A stretch of 64,000 nucleotides of DNA from Gaiella sp. (GTDB lineage: Bacteria > Actinomycetota > Thermoleophilia > Gaiellales > Gaiellaceae), in contig JAOSJZ010000001.1 of assembly GCA_027493885.1 (NCBI GenBank), forward strand, positions 682,001 through 746,000, read 5' to 3'. The position numbers and the translations under genes are program-made. Below, in pieces: positions 1-7,444 of the stretch. Every line of letters begins with the position of its first letter. Within the stretch, counting starts at the first letter, position 1. The notes beneath the pieces were generated by a model that saw nothing but the letters and a program-made list of their open reading frames with translations, was not told the origin of the DNA and made no database searches.

Positions 1-2
1 TG

Positions 3-296
3 AACCCCGACGAGGTGCAGCTCATCTCGCTCTGGGTCGATCCGCGGGCGCGTGGCCAAGGCGTCGCGCGGTCGCTGATCCGCGCGGTCGCGGGCTGGGC
101 GCGCGAAGGCGGTGCCGGCCGCGTCGTGCTCTTCGTCCAGGAGGCGAACGCGCCGGGACGAGCGCTCTACCTCCGTGCGGGCTTCCGGCCGACCGGCGAT
201 CGCGAGCCCGTCGGTGCGGGCCGCCGGGGGTTCAAGCTCGTCGTGTCGGCGACCGTCGACACCCTGCTCTCACACGACGAGAGCCCGGCGGCGTAG
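3..296 (+). CDS. GNAT-family N-acetyltransferase (N-terminus cut by window edge)
   Basis: This is the C-terminal part of an acyl-CoA-dependent GNAT acetyltransferase. The reading frame is open from the first bases, so the true start lies upstream. Visible are the core strand LISLWVDP, the acetyl-CoA pyrophosphate-binding motif A (RARGQGVARSLI), and the late motif NAPGRALYLRAGF, in which the Tyr is typical of the family. The substrate cannot be told from this fragment. It ends 120 nt before the dodecin gene on the same strand. Confidence 0.85.
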   Translation, partial: NPDEVQLISLWVDPRARGQGVARSLIRAVAGWAREGGAGRVVLFVQEANAPGRALYLRAGFRPTGDREPVGAGRRGFKLVVSATVDTLLSHDESPAA

Positions 297-416
297 CCTC
301 GGCCGCGCGGCAGCAGGCCCCCGGGGAGCCGCGCACGGTCGCCGCAGGCGCCCGACGCTTGCCTGGTGCCGGCCCCGGGTAGGAGAATCGGGCCAACCCC
401 GACAGAGGAGGGACCG

Positions 417-617
417 ATGAGTGTCGCGAAGGTGATCGAGATCACCGCTTCGTCCCCCACGAGCTTCGCCGAGGCGGCGAAGGTCGGCATCACGAAGGCA
501 GCGGAGACCGTCCACGGCATCAAGGGCGCCTGGGTCTCGGAGCAACACGTGGTCGTGGAGAACGACCAGGTCGCGGAGTTCCGCGTGACGATGCGGATCA
601 GCTTCGTCCTCGACTGA
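417..617 (+). CDS. dodecin family flavin-binding protein
   Basis: A 66-residue protein matching dodecin, a small dodecameric flavin-storage/buffering protein. The sequence reads MSVAKVIEITASSP, then a helix with FAEAAKVGITKAAET, then a strand GAWVSEQHVVVE and the terminal strand EFRVTMRISFVLD. This is the usual beta-alpha-beta-beta layout and length. An open frame continues to 366, but ATG 417 is preceded by a GAGGAGGGA ribosome-binding site, so I chose it. The Trp in KGAWVSEQ corresponds to the flavin-stacking aromatic of the family. It appears to be a single-gene unit. Confidence 0.92.
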   Translation: MSVAKVIEITASSPTSFAEAAKVGITKAAETVHGIKGAWVSEQHVVVENDQVAEFRVTMRISFVLD

Positions 618-680
618 TCCACTCCGAGCGCCGGGGCTCGGGCGCCAGGCAGCCGAGCCCCGGCGTGCTACAAGGGACGG

Positions 681-2123
681 GTGACGGCGCGGCCAACCGA
701 CGAGAGGCTCGACCGGCCCACTACGAACACCGCCACCGCCCGCGCCCTCGTCGCCGCGATTCCCGATCCGATCTTCCGGATCGGCGTCGACGGGATCTAC
801 CGCGGGTTCAAGGTCGACTCCGAGGAAGACTTGATGACGTCGGCCGACGACGTGATCGGGTACGCGGTCCACGAGCGGCTCCCGGGATACGTCGCGGACG
901 CGATCCTCTCCGCCGGCCGCCGCGCGGTCGCCGAGCAGGAGGTCCAGCAGATCGAGTACTCGCTGGAGCTCCGGGGCGAGGAGCGCGACTACGAGGGCCG
1001 CGTTGTCGCGTGCGGTCCCGACGAGTTCGTCGTCATCGTCCGAGACTTCACCGAGCGGACCCGCCAGGAGCGGCTCCTCCAGCGTGAGCGCGACTTCAGC
1101 CGCGCGGTGGTCCGCTCCACACCGAGCTTCCTCGCGCTGGTGGACGAGGAAGGGACGACGCTCAGCGTCAACCGCGCGCTCGAGCGCGCTGCGGGGATCC
1201 CCGAGGAGTCGTGGCTCGGCCGGCCGTTCTGGGAGCGCTTCATCGCCGAGGAGGACATCGCCCAGGCGCGAGCGGACTTCGAGCGCATGCACGCGGGAGA
1301 TCCACCCGGGATCGTCGAGTACGAGCATGTCCGCCCCGACGGGGAGCGGCTCGTCGTCGACTGGACGGCGACGACCGTGCACGACGCGGAGGGAGCCTTG
1401 CGCTACCTGCTCTGCGGGCTCGACGTCACGGGGCGTAAGCAGGCCGAGGAGGAGATCCGCCGCTCTCGCGCGCGCATCGTCTCGGCGGCCGACGCGGAGC
1501 GGAAGCGCCTCGAGCGGAACCTCCACGACGGCGCGCAGCAGAACCTCGTCACCGTCACCCACTCGATCCATCTGGCGGCGCGCGCGCTCCGGTCGGAGCC
1601 GGACCGGGCGGAGGAGCACCTCGAGCGGGCGCTCGTCGAGCTGACGACCGCGCACGAGGAGCTCCGTGAGCTCGCGCGTGGTCTCCACCCCCAGATTCTC
1701 AGCCTGCAGGGGCTGGGCGCGGCGGTCCGCGCGCTCGCGAACCGCGCGCCGATCGCGGTGACGGTGATCACCGTCGACGACGCCCAGCGCTGGCATCCGC
1801 TCGTCGAGAGCGCCGCGTACTTCGTCGTCGCCGAGTCGATCACGAACACGCTCAAGTACGCGCGCGCGACCTCGGCGACGGTGAGGGTGGCTCCGCGCGA
1901 GCACGTGCTCGTCGTCGAGGTCTCCGACGACGGCTGCGGCGGCGCGGAGCCCGGCGAAGGGTCGGGCCTCGGCGGCCTACGCGACCGTGTCGAGGCGCTC
2001 GACGGCAGCTTCGTGGTCTCGAGCCCGCCCGGCGAGGGGGACCCGCGTTCGCGCCGAGTTCCCGCTCGCAGGGTCAGACACGGCAGCCTGACCGATGGGG
2101 GTCTGGCACCGTCAGGTGCCTGA
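681..2123 (+). CDS. PAS-domain sensor histidine kinase (NarL-type), C-terminal frameshift
   Basis: A soluble sensor kinase with two PAS-like domains (about residues 22-128 and 140-255), a HisKA_3 dimerisation segment with the phospho-acceptor His in RNLHDGAQQN (about 282), and an HATPase_c domain with N-box Asn (AESITNT), DDGCGG and GSGLGGLRDR. The start is GTG 681 with AAGGGA upstream. After SSPPGEG the frame changes. Removing one G from the run at 2036-2040 restores the expected end TRVRAEFPLAG and a stop at 2089-2091. As read, the last residues run into a palindromic repeat. No response regulator is adjacent, so the partner is unknown. Confidence 0.88.
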   Translation: MTARPTDERLDRPTTNTATARALVAAIPDPIFRIGVDGIYRGFKVDSEEDLMTSADDVIGYAVHERLPGYVADAILSAGRRAVAEQEVQQIEYSLELRGEERDYEGRVVACGPDEFVVIVRDFTERTRQERLLQRERDFSRAVVRSTPSFLALVDEEGTTLSVNRALERAAGIPEESWLGRPFWERFIAEEDIAQARADFERMHAGDPPGIVEYEHVRPDGERLVVDWTATTVHDAEGALRYLLCGLDVTGRKQAEEEIRRSRARIVSAADAERKRLERNLHDGAQQNLVTVTHSIHLAARALRSEPDRAEEHLERALVELTTAHEELRELARGLHPQILSLQGLGAAVRALANRAPIAVTVITVDDAQRWHPLVESAAYFVVAESITNTLKYARATSATVRVAPREHVLVVEVSDDGCGGAEPGEGSGLGGLRDRVEALDGSFVVSSPPGEGDPRSRRVPARRVRHGSLTDGGLAPSGA

Positions 2124-2127
2124 CCCC
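2098..2127. repeat. REP-like 30-bp palindrome, copy 1
   Basis: The arms GGGGTCTGGCACC and GGTGCCTGACCCC (one mismatch) are separated by GTCA. The same hairpin occurs inverted at 25016-25045. It lies just after the corrected stop of the histidine kinase gene and could act as a weak terminator. Confidence 0.75.
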
Positions 2128-2194
2128 GGTGACGCTGCAACCGAGCGGCGCGACCTCACCCGGCCAGGCCCGCCCACCACCGCGTGTCACTGGC

Positions 2195-2223
2195 TTGACA
2201 CGCGGGGCGCGGCGTGCGAGGAT
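2195..2223 (+). promoter_or_regulatory. consensus promoter TTGACA-N17-GAGGAT
   Basis: The -35 TTGACA (2195-2200) is followed by a 17-nt spacer and an actinobacterial-looking -10 GAGGAT (2218-2223). The predicted start, near 2230, is immediately ahead of an intrinsic terminator. The product would therefore be either a very short RNA or an attenuated leader of the gene at 2318. Confidence 0.55.
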
Positions 2224-2230
2224 CGTCGGC

Positions 2231-2276
2231 GTCGAACCCCGTAGCTCTTCGGAGTCGCGGGGTTCGGCGCTTTTTC
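2231..2276 (+). terminator. intrinsic terminator / attenuator hairpin
   Basis: A perfect 9-bp stem, CGAACCCCG (2233-2241) with CGGGGTTCG (2258-2266), encloses an inner CTC-TTCG-GAG hairpin and is followed by CTTTTT. It is one of the few hairpins here with a true T-tract. It sits between a consensus promoter and the gene at 2318. Confidence 0.75.
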
Positions 2277-2317
2277 GTGGTCCGGCTCCCAGGGCGGCCG
2301 CACGCTAGCCTGGCTCG

Positions 2318-3322
2318 ATGCGCGCGCTCTCGAGGCTGACGGCATCCCGCCGCGCTCGGGTCGTGACGGTCGCGGCGGGCGCCTGCCTGCTGGTGGCCGC
2401 CGGCACCTTCCTCGTGGTACAGCGATCGGGCGGCGACGAGGCCGCTCAGCCGGCAGAGACGGAGCCGCCGGAGACGGTGCCGCCGCCCGCCGAGAGCGAG
2501 CCTCCTCCGCAGACGACGCCTCCGAGCCCGCCGGCGCCCGAACCGACGCCGCCTCCGCCGGCGCAGCTTCCATTCTCGTGGGCCGCGGCCGGCGCGTTCG
2601 TCTGGCACGAGACGGACGTCGAGCCGACGCTGCTCGGGCAGGTGATGCGCGACTCGGGCTTCGGCTGGGTCGCCGTCCGCCTGCACGACGGTCTCGTCGA
2701 GGATCCGGTCGAGGCCGACTGGGTGTACCGCTTCCGTCTGGCGAGCGGCATGCCGGTCGGCGGCTGGGGCGTCCTGCGCACGGATCCCGAGACGGAGGCG
2801 GCGCTCGCCGGCGAGCTCCTCGCACGCTACGGGCTCGACTTCTACGTCGCGAATCCCGAGGTCGAGTACACGTACAGCGGCCCCGACGGCCCGAGCGATG
2901 ACCGGAGCGGTCGCTCGCAGCGCTTCGTGCAGGCCTTCCGCGCCCTCCGGCCGGCCCCGTTCCCGGCGGGCGTCTCGTCGTATTGCCGTCCCGATCGACA
3001 CGACATCGACTGGGCGTCGTGGCGCGGTGCGGCCTTCGCCTTCCTCCCCCAGGCGTACGTCAACGACGTCGGTCCAGAGGCGGCGCCCGCGTCATGCGTC
3101 GACGGTGCCCAGGGGTTCTTCCCCGCGGCCGCCGTCCACCCGACGATCGGGATGACGCCGGGACGCCTGTCCTCGCTCGACGTCGCCACCTACGCAGCGC
3201 TGCTCGACGAGGCGAACACCGTCGGCTTCTCGGTGTACCTCGCCGAGACCCGCATGGCCGATGCGGACTGGCAGGCGCTCGGTGCTGCGATCGCCGAACG
3301 CGGCCTCGCCCGGCTTCCCTGA
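2318..3322 (+). CDS. membrane-anchored protein with TIM-barrel-like extracellular domain
   Basis: A 334-residue protein with a short cytoplasmic N-terminus, one transmembrane helix (about residues 14-34), a Pro/Glu/Thr-rich linker (about 46-86), and an extracellular domain of about 245 residues. Alternating strand/helix segments such as FGWVAVRLHD, YGLDFYVANPEVEY and VYLAETRM suggest a glycoside-hydrolase-like barrel, but I recognise no named family or catalytic pair, so enzymatic activity is not assured. ATG 2318 has TAGCCT at 2306-2311, six nt upstream, so a leaderless transcript is possible in addition to the TTGACA promoter further upstream. A decayed ABC exporter follows. Confidence 0.75.
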   Translation: MRALSRLTASRRARVVTVAAGACLLVAAGTFLVVQRSGGDEAAQPAETEPPETVPPPAESEPPPQTTPPSPPAPEPTPPPPAQLPFSWAAAGAFVWHETDVEPTLLGQVMRDSGFGWVAVRLHDGLVEDPVEADWVYRFRLASGMPVGGWGVLRTDPETEAALAGELLARYGLDFYVANPEVEYTYSGPDGPSDDRSGRSQRFVQAFRALRPAPFPAGVSSYCRPDRHDIDWASWRGAAFAFLPQAYVNDVGPEAAPASCVDGAQGFFPAAAVHPTIGMTPGRLSSLDVATYAALLDEANTVGFSVYLAETRMADADWQALGAAIAERGLARLP

Positions 3323-3330
3323 GCCCCGCG

Positions 3331-3565
3331 GGGTACGGCCTCTTCTTCGGCCTGCCGCGCGACGAGATCCGCCGCCGCAGCGACGAGTTGCTAGCTCCTG
3401 CTGCTCGACGAGCCGACCACGGGGCTCGACCCCCAGGCGCGCCATGCGCTGTGGGACCGGCTCTACCTGCTCGAGCAGCGCGGGGTCACGCTCGTCCTCA
3501 CCACGCACTTACTATCGCTCGAGGACGTCTTCCTCCGGCTCACCGGCCGGAGCCTGATCGACTGA
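3331..3565 (+). pseudogene. ABC exporter ATPase remnant (NodI/DrrA-like)
   Basis: Only pieces of the ATPase remain. GYGLFFGLPRDEIRRRSDELL corresponds to the region after the Q-loop. After a frame change at about 3394 the Walker B/D-loop [16 protein letters not shown] follows, then the H-loop region LVLTTH, which is joined directly to the family C-terminus [17 protein letters not shown]. Walker A, the signature motif and the segment after the H-loop are missing, so it cannot be functional. Two broken permease genes follow, identifying a former NodIJ-type exporter. Confidence 0.8.
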
Positions 3566-3574
3566 TGGAGGCTA

Positions 3575-4065
3575 CCACGGACCGTCTCGACGCCGGTCCG
3601 GGTGGGGGAGCTCGTCGCGGGCGTCCTCGCCTGGACGGGCGTGCGGGTGCTCGTCGCGGTGACGACCTTCGCCGCGATCGCGACCGTCGGCGAGGCCTTC
3701 GTCTCCCCCTTGCCGTGCTCGCGCCGCTCGCGGCGCTGCTCTGCGGGCTCGCGTTCGGCGCCGTGCTCGCGGCGATCACCTCGAGCATCGAGGGGGACGA
3801 GTGGCTGGCGACGATCTTCCGCTTCGGGCTCGTGCCGCTCTTCCTCTTCTCGGGGACGTTCTTCCCGCTCGAGCAGCTTCCGGGCTGGCTGCAGCCGCTC
3901 GCGTGGGCGACGCCGCTCTGGCACGGCGTCGACCTGTGCCGCAGCCTCGCGACGGGCGAGGTCGACCCGCTGCTCGGGCCCGTCCACGTCACCTACCTCG
4001 TCTCCGTGACCGCGCTCGGCGCGGCGCTGACCGTGCGCGCGCAACGGGAGAAGCTCCTGCGATGA
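3575..4065 (+). pseudogene. ABC-2 type permease remnant (NodJ-like), copy 1
   Basis: The N-terminal half is absent. From about 3575 one frame reads TPVRVGELVAGVLAWTGVR. At the C5 run 3705-3709 the frame changes, and the rest continues as hydrophobic ABC-2 permease sequence with the family hallmark LFLFSGTFFPLEQLPGWLQP and LATPLWHGVDLCRSL-like segments, ending QREKLLR at 4065. A single missing C in that run would explain the shift. The stop overlaps the ATG of the second permease (ATGA), preserving the ancestral operon spacing. Confidence 0.78.
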
Positions 4066-4563
4066 GCACCCTCGCCACGACGCTCCGCATCCTGCCGCGG
4101 CTCCACGTGACGTCGCGCTCGGTGAGCTGACCTACACCCTGCTGCGGGGCACGGTCTACGCGATCGGGTTCGTCACCGTGATGCTCGTGCTCTCGGTCTC
4201 GTCCGCTCGCCCTGGGCGATCCTGGCGATCCCCGGCGCGCTCCTCGTCTCCGCCGCCTTTGCCGCGCCCGTCGTCTTCGGGACGACGCTGATGCGCTCGT
4301 GGGCCGACTTCGCCTTCGTCGAGCTGTGCACGCTGCCGATGTTCCTCTTCTCGGCGACGTTCGTGCCGACGGACGCGTATCCGGACGCCGCGCGCTGGAT
4401 TCTCCCGCTGACCCCGCTCTACCACGGCGTCGAGCTCCTACGCGCGCTCACGCTCGGCGACGTCGGCTGGCTCGCGCTCGCGAACGTGGCCTACCTCGTC
4501 GCGATGACCGCCGTGTTCCTCGCGCTCGCCGACCGCCGTCTCGCGAAGCTGCTCCTCAGGTAG
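4062..4563 (+). pseudogene. ABC-2 type permease remnant (NodJ-like), copy 2
   Basis: It begins with ATG 4062 (MSTLATTLRILPRLHVTSR), then hits a stop at about 4127. In other frames it continues as ELTYTLLRGTVYAIGFVTVML, and finally as a long hydrophobic tail with the paired hallmark MFLFSATFVPTDAYPDAARWILPLTPLYHGVELLRAL (residues split here only for description) to the stop at 4563. At least two frame changes and missing internal segments show loss of function. It is homologous to the preceding remnant. Confidence 0.78.
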
Positions 4564-4694
4564 CCCCTCGCGCGTCTCCCGTCGGCGCGCTTGACATGTC
4601 AGCGCCTCGGCGCGCGCTTCCAACGCGGTGGACGAGTCGATAGTGTCCGGCGATCCCTGGACGCGATGGGGGCAACGCAAGGGGAAGGGGAGGC

Positions 4695-4982
4695 ATGAAG
4701 CGAGCACTTGTCGGCGCCGTCGTCGCGGCTGTCATGGCCGCGGCGATGAGCGGGACCGCACTGGCCGGCGAGATCACCGGCAACGGGAAGTGGATCGCCG
4801 GGTCGGAGGCAGCGCCGTTGAACGGCCGGTCCGAGTGCGCCTACTCGGGGCAGAACGACGAGTTCGTTCTCGGCATTCCGGGTGACCACGGTCGGACGCA
4901 GTCATGGGGGCAGATCGTGAGGTTCGCCGGGCCGCTCGGCGGCGCGGCGTTCGGGTGCAACCCGAACCGGGCGGGCGGCTGA
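4695..4982 (+). CDS. small secreted protein of unknown function
   Basis: A 95-residue protein with a clear Sec signal peptide (MKRALVGAVVAAVMAAAMSGTALAG, cleavage near residue 25; quoted only as a signal). The mature part is about 70 residues, Gly-rich, with two cysteines (SECAYSG and FGCNPN) that could form one disulfide. ATG 4695 is preceded by a strong AGGGGAGG site. I do not recognise the family, but short secreted proteins with a central GQNDEFVLGIPGDHG-like stretch occur in actinobacteria. A symmetrical hairpin terminator follows. Confidence 0.75.
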   Translation: MKRALVGAVVAAVMAAAMSGTALAGEITGNGKWIAGSEAAPLNGRSECAYSGQNDEFVLGIPGDHGRTQSWGQIVRFAGPLGGAAFGCNPNRAGG

Positions 4983-4995
4983 TCCGACTCGAGCT

Positions 4996-5029
4996 CGATG
5001 GGCCCCGGCCGCCGTGTCGGGGCCCATCG
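4996..5029. terminator. bidirectional hairpin terminator between convergent genes
   Basis: A perfect 11-bp stem, CGATGGGCCCC (4996-5006) with GGGGCCCATCG (5019-5029), has a 12-nt loop. It lies between a plus-strand gene ending at 4982 and a minus-strand gene ending at 5071. There is no T-tract on either side, as is common in high-GC actinobacteria. Confidence 0.65.
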
Positions 5030-5070
5030 GCTTGCGGCTGACACGTATCGCCGCCGTCGATCCCGCAACG

Positions 5071-5889
5071 TCAAGGTCTGACGTCGACGGAGAGCGCGTA
5101 GTGCAGGAAGAGATGGCTCCCGTGCGCGCGGACCGAGCGGAGGAGCGCGGGCCGCGTCCGGTCGGGAAGCAGGGTGACGCCCTCGACGAGGGCGAACGCA
5201 GTGTCGCCTCTGCCCGCGAGCAGCGGCGACACGGTCAGGAAGAGGTCGTCCACGAGCTCGGCCTCGACGAGCGAGCCGAAGACGTGCGGTCCGGCCTCGC
5301 TCAGGATGCGCCCGTGGCCCCGCCCGTGGAGGAGATCGACCGCCGCGCGAACGTCGACCTCGGCCTCGCCCGGGAGCACGACGATCTCGGCGACGGCCGG
5401 GAGCTCGCCGTCGAGCCGCGCCGCCCCGCGCTCGGTCGTGAGGACGATCGCGCTGTCGGCGAGCACCGGGTGCTCGGGTGGGATCGCTCCCGAGGCGGTG
5501 ACGATCGCCACGCGCGGGCTCGCCTCGTACCCGAGCTCCCGGCGGAGGGTGCCGTACGCCTCTGCTGCCGGCGGGTACACGGTCTCGGCCCGCCAGCGGC
5601 CCGCGGGCGAGGCACGCAGGGTGCCGCTCCCGATCAGCACGAGATCGGCAGCCGCGCGCAGGAGACCCATGACGAAGCGGTCGGCCTCGCTCTTCCCGCT
5701 GATCAGCGCGTTCGAGCCGGCCAGGGAGGGAATCGCGACGACGCCGTCGATCGAGGCCACGAAGTTGGCGTAGAGGCACCGCCCGGGCAGCGCGAGGTCG
5801 CCGCCGTACAGGCGGCGGAGCTCTCCGGGGAGCGCCCAGGCAGCCGCCGGCGCCTCGCGCAGGACGGCGAGCGGCTCGAGCTCGCTCAC
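5071..5889 (-). CDS. RibD C-terminal-domain (pyrimidine/dihydrofolate reductase-like) protein
   Basis: A 272-residue NADPH-dependent reductase of the RibD_C/DHFR-like fold. Visible are the first strand YANFVASIDG (about 40-49), ALISGKSEADRFVMGLLR, the nucleotide-binding turn ADLVLIGSGTL (about 81-91), and the late motif ILSEAGPHVFGSLVEAELVDDLFLT (split). The start GTG (5889-5887) overlaps the folE stop as GTGA, so it is translationally coupled to folE. That pairing suggests a role in pterin/folate or flavin-precursor reduction rather than canonical RibD, whose deaminase domain is absent. The exact substrate is inferred, not shown. Confidence 0.85.
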   Translation of the reverse strand: MSELEPLAVLREAPAAAWALPGELRRLYGGDLALPGRCLYANFVASIDGVVAIPSLAGSNALISGKSEADRFVMGLLRAAADLVLIGSGTLRASPAGRWRAETVYPPAAEAYGTLRRELGYEASPRVAIVTASGAIPPEHPVLADSAIVLTTERGAARLDGELPAVAEIVVLPGEAEVDVRAAVDLLHGRGHGRILSEAGPHVFGSLVEAELVDDLFLTVSPLLAGRGDTAFALVEGVTLLPDRTRPALLRSVRAHGSHLFLHYALSVDVRP

Positions 5890-6515
5890 CGGGCCAGCTC
5901 GAGGAACTCCCGCCGCAGCGCCGCGTCGCGGTAGACGCCCCGCCAGGCGGTCGTCGTCGTCCGGGACGGCTCCTCGACCCCGCGCATCCGCGTGCACAGG
6001 TGCGAGGCCTCGAGCCGCACCCCGACGCCCTGGGGCTGCACGAGACGGACGAGCGTGTCGGCGATCTGCTCGCCGAGGCGCTCCTGCACCGTGAATCTGC
6101 GCGCGTAGAGCCGGACGAGGCGCGTCAGCTTGGAGATGCCGATGATCCGTTCACCCGCGACGTAGCCGACGTGCGCGTGACCGACGAAGGGCAGCGCATG
6201 GTGCTCGCAGAGCGCCGAGAAGGCGATGGGGCCCTCGACGACCTGCGCGAACGGCTCCTCCACGGCACCCGTCACCTCCGTCGGGAACGTGGTCACGAGC
6301 TTCGGGTCGCCGTCGTAGCCCGCCGTCGCGTCGAACAGCGCACGGAGGAACCGCTCGGGCGTGTCCCGTGTGGGCGGCGTGTCGAGCGGAAGGCCGAACG
6401 CCCCGAGGATCTCGGCCACGTTGCCGCGGAAGCGCGTCCAGTCCTCGAGCGCGATCTCGCGCGGAGAGGCGAGCACGGCGACGGCGGAGGACAGCTCGAT
6501 CACGCGTTCGGACAT
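5886..6515 (-). CDS. folE: GTP cyclohydrolase I
   Basis: A 209-residue enzyme converting GTP to 7,8-dihydroneopterin triphosphate, the first step of folate/pterin synthesis. Zinc ligands are present in ALCEHHALPF (Cys103, His106) and SHLCTRMRG (Cys174). The family core FVGHAHVGYVAG, IIGISKLTRLV and FTVQERLGEQIA is intact. The open frame extends upstream, but ATG 6515 has GGAAGGAG eight nt before it and matches the family N-terminus. It lies between a CDP-alcohol transferase gene (18 nt upstream) and the reductase it overlaps. Confidence 0.95.
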   Translation of the reverse strand: MSERVIELSSAVAVLASPREIALEDWTRFRGNVAEILGAFGLPLDTPPTRDTPERFLRALFDATAGYDGDPKLVTTFPTEVTGAVEEPFAQVVEGPIAFSALCEHHALPFVGHAHVGYVAGERIIGISKLTRLVRLYARRFTVQERLGEQIADTLVRLVQPQGVGVRLEASHLCTRMRGVEEPSRTTTTAWRGVYRDAALRREFLELAR

Positions 6516-6532
6516 CGGGTCTCCTTCCGGGA

Positions 6533-7111
6533 TCAGGTGAGGACGGCCGCGAGCACGAGGCAGGCTGCGAGGATCGAGTGCTGCGTCGCGAGGCCGAGGT
6601 TGTGGAACGCCCACAGCGTCCTGCGGCGAGGACGCCGACGAACGAGCCGGTCGGCCAGCCTGTCCTGCGGCGCGTAGACGAGCTGGTAGAGGCGACGCGC
6701 GAAGCCTCCGCCCGCCGGCATCGGGTCCGAGCCCTGGTACAGCCGCCGCAGGTTGAAGTTGATGGAGAGCACGACCGTGGCGGCGACGAACCCGGCGAGG
6801 GCAAGCCCGGGACGACCGGTCGCGTAGCCGAGCGCCGCCGCGAGCGCCGCGTTGACGACGAGGTCGCAGACCGCGTCGAGATAGCGCCCGAAGGCGGTCA
6901 CGCGGTCGCCGGCCCGGGCGAGCGCGCCGTCGGCGCCGTCGAGGAGCGTCTTCACGAGGACGAGGCCGGCCCCCACGAGCAGGTTGCCGCGCGCGATCTC
7001 GACGGCGGCGGCAAGCCCCACCGCGAACCCTGCGAGGACGACGGCCGGCGGGGGCACTCGGAGCGGCAGCAGCACCAGGACGAGCAGGTGCGCGAGCGGG
7101 CGGTAGAACAC
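6533..7111 (-). CDS. CDP-alcohol phosphatidyltransferase family membrane protein
   Basis: An integral membrane enzyme that transfers a phosphatidyl (or related) group from a CDP-alcohol. The full signature D-x2-DG-x2-AR-x8-G-x3-D-x3-D is visible in DGADGALARAGDR...FGRYLDAVCD, including all four aspartates. Hydrophobic segments flank it. The C-terminal part includes NFNLRRLYQG, and the acceptor alcohol cannot be told. The start is uncertain: GTG 7111 is the first in-frame start, though homology-like sequence (ARSRKPAPTRELVTE) extends a little further upstream without a start codon. It is likely first in an operon with folE. Confidence 0.82.
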   Translation of the reverse strand: MFYRPLAHLLVLVLLPLRVPPPAVVLAGFAVGLAAAVEIARGNLLVGAGLVLVKTLLDGADGALARAGDRVTAFGRYLDAVCDLVVNAALAAALGYATGRPGLALAGFVAATVVLSINFNLRRLYQGSDPMPAGGGFARRLYQLVYAPQDRLADRLVRRRPRRRTLWAFHNLGLATQHSILAACLVLAAVLT

Positions 7112-7177
7112 CTCCGTGACGAGCTCGCGCGTCGGCGCGGGTTTGCGAGACCTAGCGAAGAGGGAAGGACGATCACC

Positions 7178-7444
7178 ATGAACGAGACCGGTGACTGGCG
7201 CGAGCGCGACGGAGCGCTCGAGCGGGAGGTCGTCTTCGACAGCTTCCGCGCGGCGATCGTGTTTGTCGACGATCTCGCCGACCTCGCGGAGTCGGAGGAC
7301 CACCATCCCGACATCGCGATCAGCTACAGGCGCGTCACCGTTCGCTGGACGACGCACTCTGCGGGCGGGATCACCGACCGCGACCGCGAGCTGGCCGCCC
7401 GCACCGACGAGCTGATCGCTCATCCCACGAGCCCCCGCAGCTGA
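7178..7444 (+). CDS. 4a-hydroxytetrahydrobiopterin dehydratase (pterin-4a-carbinolamine dehydratase)
   Basis: An 88-residue PCD/DCoH-type protein that dehydrates pterin-4a-carbinolamine. The signature EDHHPDI (His42, His43, Asp45) and the second active-site region VRWTTHSAGGIT with His60 are present. The usual length is about 100 residues. ATG 7178 follows AAGGACG. It diverges from the CDP-alcohol transferase/folE operon and overlaps the 3' end of the convergent reductase gene by 25 nt. Pterin enzymes on both sides of this intergenic region suggest shared pterin metabolism. Confidence 0.88.
   Translation: MNETGDWRERDGALEREVVFDSFRAAIVFVDDLADLAESEDHHPDIAISYRRVTVRWTTHSAGGITDRDRELAARTDELIAHPTSPRS

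Noticed and set aside
270-1904. 544-residue minus-strand open frame opposite the histidine kinase gene
   Set aside because: Arg/Asp/Leu-rich low-complexity composition typical of the antisense of GC-rich coding DNA; the plus strand has clear kinase motifs.
4591-4596. TTGACA upstream of the secreted protein at 4695
   Set aside because: No -10-like hexamer at 16-19 nt spacing, so I do not call a promoter.
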